The translations under genes were made by a program, and so were the position numbers. This document shows, one piece after another, positions 1 to 6,505 of a DNA stretch of 48,511 nucleotides. Where the stretch lies: the NCBI GenBank assembly GCA_017651225.1, contig JAGCDF010000059.1:1-48511 (forward strand), written 5' to 3'. The notes under the pieces are model-generated. The model made no database searches. It saw only the letters and a list, made by a program, of their open reading frames with translations, and was not told the DNA's origin. Within the stretch, counting starts at the first letter, position 1. Every line of letters begins with the position of its first letter. The DNA comes from Bacteroidales bacterium. Lineage in GTDB: Bacteria > Bacteroidota > Bacteroidia > Bacteroidales > UBA932.

Positions 1-683
1 CCCTGGCCGGCGAGTCCCGTCCCGACCTGACCCAGAACACCATCAACGCTTCCCTGGCTTACACCACCCTGCAGAAGCAGAACAAGCTTGCCACCCGTTT
101 CATCGATACGACCGACAAGTATCTGGAGACGTCCGAGGCCAGCGACCAGCTGAAGCTCGTCCGCGACCAGTGGGTGAACTACCAGCAGGTGACCGCCGCC
201 CTGGATGGCGACGAGAAGGCTGCTGAGGAGCTGGCCAAAAAGGGCAATCTGCTCACCGGCGAGCAGACGATGGTTGCCTTTGGTGAATTCGGACTTAACG
301 AGCAGGCTGTCATGGGTGCCGGCGCAGAACTCTCCCACGAGCTGCATATTGAGAATGGGGTGGCCGAATTCCTCACCGTCAACAATGTCTTTACGGTCGC
401 CCAGCAGGAGATTGGCCTGAATCAGCAGGAGGTTGGCCTGAATCAGCAGGAGGTTGGTCTGAACCTCCAGGAGGTTGGCCTGAACCTCCAGGAGGTTGGT
501 CTGAGCCTCCAGGAGGTTGGCCTGAACGAACTCTTCCAGCTGGGCCAGGTCGTTGACGGGTTGTCCTTCGGCGAATTCACGATTCAGAATCAAGAAGTAG
601 GCCTGAACGCCGTATTTTATCTTGGCGAAAGCATTACTCAAATTGGTCTTGGTCAAAGACCCCCCATGGGACTTCATCAGTAA
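1..683 (+). CDS. Partial hypothetical protein with C-terminal heptapeptide repeats
   Basis: The gene is cut by the left edge. The open frame starts at base 3 with no start codon in view, so the visible 226 codons are the C-terminal part. I do not recognise a family. The first half (to about base 270) is polar and probably helical, and rich in Lys, Glu, Asp, Gln and Leu. The second half is dominated by Gln, Gly, Leu, Asn and Val and contains six tandem copies of a seven-residue unit of the type QEVGLNQ. Single degenerate copies lie on both sides (GEFGLNEQ, NQEVGLNA, TQIGLGQ). Codons up to about base 580 are GC-ending like the neighbours. The last 30 codons use more A/T-ending codons, including AGA. 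The next gene follows 15 bases later. A repetitive solenoid or fibrous segment is a guess from the repeat alone. The antisense frame is also open and gives a LLLIQAN pattern, but codon use favours the plus strand. Confidence 0.6.
   Translation, partial: LAGESRPDLTQNTINASLAYTTLQKQNKLATRFIDTTDKYLETSEASDQLKLVRDQWVNYQQVTAALDGDEKAAEELAKKGNLLTGEQTMVAFGEFGLNEQAVMGAGAELSHELHIENGVAEFLTVNNVFTVAQQEIGLNQQEVGLNQQEVGLNLQEVGLNLQEVGLSLQEVGLNELFQLGQVVDGLSFGEFTIQNQEVGLNAVFYLGESITQIGLGQRPPMGLHQ
402..527 (+). repeat. Six tandem 21-bp units encoding QEVGLN-type heptads
   Basis: Units start at 402, 423, 444, 465, 486 and 507. They encode QQEIGLN, QQEVGLN, QQEVGLN, LQEVGLN, LQEVGLS and LQEVGLN. The 21-bp period keeps the reading frame. 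Changes between units are a few bases only, which points to recent copy-number change by slippage or unequal recombination. Confidence 0.9.
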
Positions 684-698
684 ATAACTAATTGATAC

Positions 699-3686
699 AT
701 GCGTATCCGTATAGCATTACTATCCCTGCTACTGCTCCCGGCCCTTGCCTGGGGGCAGTCGCGGGTTTATTACCAGTACAAAACGGATGAAGCCACCCTG
801 GTGTTCTTCGACAAGAACCTCTCGCGCTACATCCCCCATATGGTACGCATGTACCAGAACGGCAAGGCGCTGCACGAGCAGATCTGGACCAGCGATTCCG
901 TCTACCAGCCTGAGGCGCCTCTGCTGTTGCTCACAGACTGGGAGGACGACGGTAACGGCGGTGCGACGCCGCTGCCGCGTTCCCTGATTCAGATCGGCAT
1001 GGCTCCGCTGAACATGTCGTACTACGTCAACCCGTCGGCCGAGCGGTACCGGCAGCTCTTCTGCCACGAGTACACGCACATCGTGATGACGGACAAGTAC
1101 AACAAGCGCGACTTGGGCTGGCGCAAGTTCTTCGGCACCAAGGTGACCGTGGACAACACGCAGCCCATCTCGGCCCTCTGGAGCTACGTCACCGTGCCCC
1201 GTTGGTATGCCCCCCGCTGGTATCAGGAGGGCATTGCCTGTTTCATGGAGACCTGGCTGGGCGGCGGCGTGGGCCGCGCCCTTGGCGGCTACGACGAGAT
1301 GTATTTCCGCAGCATCGTCAACGGCGGAGAGCCGCTCTTCTCCGTGGTAGGTCTGGAGACGGAAGGTTCCACGATGGACTTCCAGGTGGGTGCGAACGCC
1401 TACCTCTACGGTACCCGCTTCGTCAATTACCTGGCGAAGGAATACGGCTATGACAAGCTGATCCGCTTCTACAACCGCACGGCTGACAGCCGGACTTTCT
1501 TCGGCAACCAGTTCAAGCAGGTGTACGGGAAGCCGCTCCGCAAAGTCTGGAACGACTGGAAGGTGGACGAGAAGGAGCACCAGGCGGAGAACCTGGCCGC
1601 CGTGCGCGAGTTCCCGCTCACGGAGACCACCCCGCTCACTCCGGAGCCGATGGGTTCCGTGTCGCCCTTCGTCTACAACCCGGCCACGGGCAAGGCCTAC
1701 GCCGCGACCAACGCGCCGGGCGACTTCGCCCACCTGACGGAGCTCGACCTCAATACCGGCCGTCAGCGCCGGCTCAGCGACATCTACGGCATCCAGCTTT
1801 ACAACCCGGCCTTCGTGGCCCTGGACTGCAAGGGCGAGCGTCTCATCTTCACGTACAACAACGGCAAGATGCGCGGCCTGGGGGTCTACGATATCCAGAA
1901 AAAGAAAGTCGTCAAGAAGAAGAACTTCCAGCGCATCAACAACGTCGTGTATGACAATGCGCACGACTGCCTCTACGGCCTCTTCTCCAACGGCGGTACC
2001 CAGAGCATCGTTCGCATGGACCGTGACCTGGAGAACCCCGAAGTCATCTACGCCTTCCCGTTCGGCGTGAGCGTCTTCGACGTGGACGTGAGCCACGACG
2101 GCAAATACCTTTCCATGACCCGCCAGGGCGACAACGGCGAGCACACGCTGATGCTCTTCAATACCGAAGAGCTGGCCCAGGCTATCTTCAAACCCGTGGA
2201 CCTGGTCACTTGGGAGGACTCCAACCTCGGCCAGTTCCGCTTCTCGCTGGACGACCGCTACCTCATCGGCAGCTCCTACTATACCGGCGTGTCCAACCTC
2301 TGGCAGATCGAGCTCGCCACGCGCGAGATGGAGATGCTCTCCAATACCGAAATCGGCCTCTTCGCCCCGCTGGAGATCGCTCCGAACAAGCTTCTCGCCC
2401 TTGAGTTCGAGCGCGACGGCCTGCGCCCGGTTACGCTCGACCGGAAGGTGGTGGAGGACGCCAACGCCATCACGCTCTACGGCCACCGCGCCTACGAGAA
2501 CAACGTGGAGGCCTTCGAGCAGGTGGGCCTGCTGAAGGAGCCCCAGCCGGAGATCCAGTTCGGCGACGTCTACAACAGCATCGAGCCCTACAACGTGTTC
2601 AAGGAAATGCGCTTCGCGGGCGCCTATCCCACCATCACGGGCTTCACCGACGCCCAGGCGTGGAACCACGTGACGCCGGTGCTGGGCTACCGCCTCTTCT
2701 TCAAGGACCCGGTGGGCCTGAGCAGCATCAAGCTGGACCTGGGCATCTCGCCCTGGAGCAACAACGACTGGAAGAACAAGTTCCATGTTGATTTCGAGTG
2801 GAAATACTATTTCTGGACGCTCAAGGCGGCCTGGAACCATACGGACTTCTACGACCTGGCCGGCCCGATGCGCGCCAGCCGCAAGGGCTACATGGTCTCC
2901 CTGGCCTACGACTATACCAATTCGCTCATTGCGCCGTATACCCGCACCTGGGGCTTCTCCGTGGCGACCTACGGCGACATGGACGCGCTGCCGCTCTACC
3001 AGGAGATCAAAGTGGGGGACATCCGCTCCATGCAGACGGCTTCCCTCTACGGCAAGATTTCCAAGGTGCGTACCTCGCTGGGCGGCGTGACCCCCGAGCA
3101 GGGCTACACGCTGGGCGCCTCGGCCTACGGCTACCTGGCCGGCGGCCACGTATATCCTTCGATCGACGCGACTGCCGACTTCGGCTTCCTGCTGCCGATT
3201 GACCGAAACAACTCCTTCTGGCTGCGCACGGCGGGCGGTCACAATTTCGGCGACCCGCTGGCGGTGTTCGGCAACACCTACCTGGGCGGCTTCCGCAACA
3301 ACCGCGTGGACTACCGCAACGCTATGCAGTACCGCAACGCCCTGGCCATGCCGGGTGCGCCAATCGACGCCATCAAGGCGCATTCCTACGCCAAGGCGAT
3401 GGCCGAGCTGAACTTCCGGCCCATCCGCCTGAACAACTTCGGCGCCATGTTCTGCTATCCGACCTGGATCCAGTGCTCCCTCTTCGGGACCGGTCTGTCG
3501 ACCTGGAACCCCGGTGAGCCGCAGCGGATGTTCTACAGCGCCGGCGTGCAGCTGACCACCGAAGTGGTGATCCTGAATTACCTGAAGACTACGCTGTCCC
3601 TGGGCTATGGCCACCTGTTCGCTCCCGCGGACTTCCCCGGCGGCCGCCATGGCAACGAATTCATGATATCCCTCAAGCTCCTGTAA
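699..3686 (+). CDS. Secreted zinc metalloprotease with beta-propeller and outer-membrane barrel-like C-terminus
   Basis: This 995-residue protein starts with a clear signal peptide (residues 1-19, cleaved around AWG-Q). A gluzincin-type metallopeptidase domain follows: HEYTH at 123-127 gives two zinc ligands and the catalytic Glu, and Glu177 in WYQEGIACF is the likely third ligand, as in peptidase MA-like families. Residues of about 310-620 form repeated beta-strand blades resembling a TolB/WD40-like propeller (for example DVSHDGKYLSMTRQ and FSLDDRYLIGSS). From about 650 to the end the sequence alternates aromatic and polar residues like a transmembrane beta-barrel. It includes a GGFRNNRV stretch reminiscent of Omp85-type barrels and ends in strand-like ISLKLL. 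The expected place is the outer membrane with the protease in the periplasm or outside. The substrate is unknown. The stop codon overlaps the next start by one base, so it probably leads an operon with the PrsW-like gene. The barrel assignment is inference. Confidence 0.8.
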   Translation: MRIRIALLSLLLLPALAWGQSRVYYQYKTDEATLVFFDKNLSRYIPHMVRMYQNGKALHEQIWTSDSVYQPEAPLLLLTDWEDDGNGGATPLPRSLIQIGMAPLNMSYYVNPSAERYRQLFCHEYTHIVMTDKYNKRDLGWRKFFGTKVTVDNTQPISALWSYVTVPRWYAPRWYQEGIACFMETWLGGGVGRALGGYDEMYFRSIVNGGEPLFSVVGLETEGSTMDFQVGANAYLYGTRFVNYLAKEYGYDKLIRFYNRTADSRTFFGNQFKQVYGKPLRKVWNDWKVDEKEHQAENLAAVREFPLTETTPLTPEPMGSVSPFVYNPATGKAYAATNAPGDFAHLTELDLNTGRQRRLSDIYGIQLYNPAFVALDCKGERLIFTYNNGKMRGLGVYDIQKKKVVKKKNFQRINNVVYDNAHDCLYGLFSNGGTQSIVRMDRDLENPEVIYAFPFGVSVFDVDVSHDGKYLSMTRQGDNGEHTLMLFNTEELAQAIFKPVDLVTWEDSNLGQFRFSLDDRYLIGSSYYTGVSNLWQIELATREMEMLSNTEIGLFAPLEIAPNKLLALEFERDGLRPVTLDRKVVEDANAITLYGHRAYENNVEAFEQVGLLKEPQPEIQFGDVYNSIEPYNVFKEMRFAGAYPTITGFTDAQAWNHVTPVLGYRLFFKDPVGLSSIKLDLGISPWSNNDWKNKFHVDFEWKYYFWTLKAAWNHTDFYDLAGPMRASRKGYMVSLAYDYTNSLIAPYTRTWGFSVATYGDMDALPLYQEIKVGDIRSMQTASLYGKISKVRTSLGGVTPEQGYTLGASAYGYLAGGHVYPSIDATADFGFLLPIDRNNSFWLRTAGGHNFGDPLAVFGNTYLGGFRNNRVDYRNAMQYRNALAMPGAPIDAIKAHSYAKAMAELNFRPIRLNNFGAMFCYPTWIQCSLFGTGLSTWNPGEPQRMFYSAGVQLTTEVVILNYLKTTLSLGYGHLFAPADFPGGRHGNEFMISLKLL

Positions 3687-4735
3687 TGTCCTTCGTCGCC
3701 GCTCTCCTTCCCGTTGTCGTCTACATCGTCGTGGTGTATGTGCTGGACAGTTTCGCGCTCATCAGCGTGAAACGCCTGCTCTTGCTGGTGCTCTGCGGCA
3801 TGGCCGCCGCGCTGGCCTGCTTCGGGCTGTTCCAGCTCACGTGGACGGTCCTTCCGGAGTCGGTGTCCGACTTCGTCGATCCGGTGATCGAAGAGGCGGT
3901 GAAGGCCATCCCGCTGCTGATCCTGGCCCGCCGGAAGAAGATTGCCTTCTTCATCGACAGCGTCATCTGCGGCGCGGCCGTGGGTGGCGGTTTCTCCATT
4001 TTGGAGAACATCTTCTACCTGGTGCTGGGCGATGAGCTGGGCATGGGGACCGTCCTCTTCCGCGGCCTGGAAGTGGCGCTGATCCACATGGGCTGCAGCG
4101 CCATCGTCGCGGCCGCGCTGATGTTCGCCGTCCGTCTGGACGGCCGGCGCCGCGCGCACCTGGAGATCAAGCGCCGGGACGTGTGGATGGCGGTGTTCCT
4201 GCTGCTGGCCGCCCCGGCCCTGCACGTGGCGCACAACACCTTCCACTTCAATCCGCTGATGCAGTTCATCGCCGTGTTCGGCTCGATGGCCGGCCTGCTG
4301 GTCTGGACCTACCAGTACGACGGCGACATGATCCACCGCTGGCTCGACAAGGGCCTGGACAAGCAGGTGGACCTGTTCCGCTCCATCCAGGAGGGCAACC
4401 TGAGCGAGACCAAGACGGGCCAGTTCCTGCTCTCGGTCAAGGACAGCTTCTCGCCGGAAATGTTCTTCGACGTGATCTGTTATGTGAAACTGAATGTCGA
4501 GCTGTCCATCGCCGCCAAGAGCCGCTTCATGCTGCGCGAGGCGAAGCTGGACCTGCCGCTCGAAGAAGAGCAGGCCAGAAATATTCTGGCCCAATACGAA
4601 GAATACCGCGTGCTGGAAAAGCGGCTGGGGCAGAGCGCCCGCATCACCATCGCGCCGGTGGTGAAGTTCTACCCGGCCGACCGGAAGGCGCTGGACGATT
4701 TGCTGGCCGACTGCGCGGCCTGGCGTAAACAATAG
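3686..4735 (+). CDS. PrsW-family intramembrane metalloprotease-like protein
   Basis: A 349-residue membrane protein. The PrsW family signature is visible: paired glutamates in DPVIEEAVKAIP (Glu69, Glu70), the GAAVGGGFSILEN motif at 96-108, His134 in ALIHMGCSA, and His180/183 in APALHVAHNTFH. About seven hydrophobic helices occupy the first 215 residues, followed by a soluble C-terminal tail of about 130 residues rich in charged residues. Known PrsW proteins cut membrane-anchored anti-sigma factors, but many family members have no known substrate. The start ATG shares its A with the TAA stop of the preceding gene, and the next gene starts 4 bases after the stop, so the three are probably co-transcribed. 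The neighbouring membrane-anchored transcription regulator is a natural candidate substrate; that is inference. Confidence 0.85.
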   Translation: MSFVAALLPVVVYIVVVYVLDSFALISVKRLLLLVLCGMAAALACFGLFQLTWTVLPESVSDFVDPVIEEAVKAIPLLILARRKKIAFFIDSVICGAAVGGGFSILENIFYLVLGDELGMGTVLFRGLEVALIHMGCSAIVAAALMFAVRLDGRRRAHLEIKRRDVWMAVFLLLAAPALHVAHNTFHFNPLMQFIAVFGSMAGLLVWTYQYDGDMIHRWLDKGLDKQVDLFRSIQEGNLSETKTGQFLLSVKDSFSPEMFFDVICYVKLNVELSIAAKSRFMLREAKLDLPLEEEQARNILAQYEEYRVLEKRLGQSARITIAPVVKFYPADRKALDDLLADCAAWRKQ

Positions 4736-4739
4736 CAAT

Positions 4740-5831
4740 ATGATGTATTCCTCCCAGGATCTGATGTTAAGCCTGTCGCTGGTGGTGTATCTGACCACCT
4801 GCGCGGTGGTGGCCGCGGTCCGCTGGGAGCACAAATGCGAACCTTATGCCGAACACGTCGATTACTATTTTCCGGGCTGGCGGGCGTTGGTCTTCGGCGC
4901 CCTGTCCAACCTGGCGCTACTCCCGGTCGTATTCCTGCCCGAGGATACCGACGCCCTCCTGCAGTTGCGCCTGATCCTGCTGATGGCCTCGCCCAGCTTC
5001 TGTTCCGTGCTCATCTACGGCTACTTCGGCCACGTGCTGAAGCTCACCTGGTGGAGGAAACCCGCCATTGCGATATCCGTGAGCTACATGGCGATGCTCC
5101 TTTTCGCCCTGGTGATCACCCTGATCCCCGGCACGCAGATGGTGGGGATGTTCCGAAGTATCTACTTCATCATCGCCGGCGTGCTGACTACCATCTACCT
5201 CCTCGCGCTGGTGTTTGCCATGATCATGATCATCCAACCGCTCAGCAAATTCTCCGAGGAGAGCTTCTCCAACCCGGACGACTTCCCGGAGCAGTATGCG
5301 CGGACGCTGATCTTCATCCCCTTGCTGCACCTGATCATGAGCTGGAGCGCCACTTTCAACGGCTCGCCGGAGGTCCTGACCTTCTCCCTGTTGATGCTGT
5401 CCGTCTTGCTGGTCATTATCCTGCTGGGCGCGCTCTCTCCGCACCGGACCCTGGAAGTGGAGCAACTGGAGAAGGAGGTGGTCGCCGAGCAGACGGAGAG
5501 CATCGCGGAACCGGAGCAGCTGGACCAGGAGCGTAAGGAGGAGATCCTGCGCGCCATCCGCCAGCACGTGGAGGACGGGGAGGCCTGCCTGGACAGCCAC
5601 CTCACCCTGAGCAAGCTGTCCCAGTTGTGCGGCTTCAACCGCACCTATGTGTCGGGCGTGCTGAATGAGAACCTGGGCGGATTCTTCGGCTACGTGAACC
5701 GCTGCCGCCTGGAGCACGCCGAAATCTATAAACGGGAGCATCCCGAGGCGGATATGGACGAGGTGGCGCTGCTGTCCGGATTCAACAGCCGCCAGTCGTA
5801 CTACAACGCCCGCAAGAAATTAATCAATTAA
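4740..5831 (+). CDS. Seven-helix membrane protein with C-terminal AraC-type DNA-binding domain
   Basis: A 363-residue protein with two clear parts. Residues 8-232 hold seven hydrophobic segments (about 8-28, 48-66, 76-100, 108-129, 140-165, 188-206 and 212-232). A charged, Glu/Gln-rich linker (about 236-275) follows. Residues 280-363 match an AraC/HTH_18 domain, with two helix-turn-helix units: LTLSKLSQLCGFNRTYVSGV and the later MDEVALLSGFNSRQSYYN. It would act as a membrane-embedded sensor that binds DNA directly or after release. The second codon is also ATG (4743), so the exact start is uncertain by one residue. It follows the PrsW-like gene by 4 bases. The target genes and signal cannot be read from the sequence. 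Confidence 0.85.
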   Translation: MMYSSQDLMLSLSLVVYLTTCAVVAAVRWEHKCEPYAEHVDYYFPGWRALVFGALSNLALLPVVFLPEDTDALLQLRLILLMASPSFCSVLIYGYFGHVLKLTWWRKPAIAISVSYMAMLLFALVITLIPGTQMVGMFRSIYFIIAGVLTTIYLLALVFAMIMIIQPLSKFSEESFSNPDDFPEQYARTLIFIPLLHLIMSWSATFNGSPEVLTFSLLMLSVLLVIILLGALSPHRTLEVEQLEKEVVAEQTESIAEPEQLDQERKEEILRAIRQHVEDGEACLDSHLTLSKLSQLCGFNRTYVSGVLNENLGGFFGYVNRCRLEHAEIYKREHPEADMDEVALLSGFNSRQSYYNARKKLIN

Positions 5832-5838
5832 TTTTTCG

Positions 5839-5846
5839 TATTTTTG
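5839..5846 (+). promoter_or_regulatory. Putative -7 box TATTTTTG
   Basis: Exact match to the Bacteroidetes TAnnTTTG consensus, 20 bases upstream of the ATG at 5867. No convincing TTTG -33 box is seen at the usual spacing. Confidence 0.5.
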
Positions 5847-5866
5847 AAGTCGAAACGTTTTTGCTT

Positions 5867-6505
5867 ATGGATATCCGCAAACCCTTCGTGATCACCGTGA
5901 GCCGGGAACTGGGCTCCGGCGGCCGTACCGTCGGCCGCAAACTGGCTGAACATTTGGGCGTACGCTACAGCGACAAAGAGCTGATCGAGGCGCTCCAGAA
6001 TCAGTTCAACCTGAACACCACCGAGATCGAGAAGTTCAAGAGCAAGAAGAAGAACTGGTTCGACGATTACGTCCAGCTGGTGGCGCCGATGCCGAAGGCC
6101 AGCCTCTTCGTGGAAGCGAAGAGCGCCTACCGCCCGATGCCGGCGTCCGAGGAGTTGTACAAAGCGGAGACGGAGATCCTCAAGGCCATCGCCGACGAAG
6201 GCTCCTGCGTGATCGCCGGCCGCTTGGCGTTCTACGCCCTGCGGGAATACGCCAACAAAGCGGATATCTTCATCACGGCGTCCCTGCCGAAGCGGGTGGA
6301 GCGTGTGATGCGCAAGCAGAACCTCTCTGAAGCGGAGGCGCGCGAGGCCATCGAGCGCGTGGACCGCGGCCGCGAGAATTATGTCAAGCGTTTCTCCGGC
6401 CTGAGCCGTTACGACGCCCGTAACTACGACCTCGTCCTCAACATGGATCAGCTCCAGGATGAGGACGAGGCGGTAGCAATTATCTTGAAGTATCTCGGCG
6501 CCTAG
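5867..6505 (+). CDS. Cytidylate kinase-like family protein
   Basis: A 212-residue cytosolic protein of the Cytidylate_kin2 type. The N-terminus carries the typical nucleotide-binding pattern VSRELGSGGRTVGR (about residues 11-24), then KLAEHLGVRYSDKELI. A mid-region IAGRLAFYAL and a C-terminal REAIERVDRGRENYVKRF fit the LID and C-terminal part of this family. The P-loop-like segment has Arg where the classical Walker A has Lys, as is common in this family. True CMP kinase activity is not assured. An in-frame TTG at 5861 exists, but the ATG at 5867 gives the natural N-terminus and lies downstream of a -7 box. The stop directly abuts the stop of the convergent GH9 gene, with no terminator room between them. 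Confidence 0.85.
   Translation: MDIRKPFVITVSRELGSGGRTVGRKLAEHLGVRYSDKELIEALQNQFNLNTTEIEKFKSKKKNWFDDYVQLVAPMPKASLFVEAKSAYRPMPASEELYKAETEILKAIADEGSCVIAGRLAFYALREYANKADIFITASLPKRVERVMRKQNLSEAEAREAIERVDRGRENYVKRFSGLSRYDARNYDLVLNMDQLQDEDEAVAIILKYLGA

Noticed and set aside
402-527. CRISPR-like array
   Set aside because: Repeat units are directly adjacent without spacers and keep a reading frame.
179-600. Minus-strand protein with LLLIQAN repeats opposite the first gene
   Set aside because: The repeat is open in both strands because of its sequence. Codon use and the direction of neighbours favour the plus strand, though the choice is not certain.
729-3650. Open minus-strand frame of 973 codons opposite the metalloprotease gene
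   Set aside because: Its product is low-complexity (Val, His, Gly, Arg, Glu rich) with no domain, as expected for the antisense of a GC-rich gene. The plus strand has a signal peptide and clear motifs.
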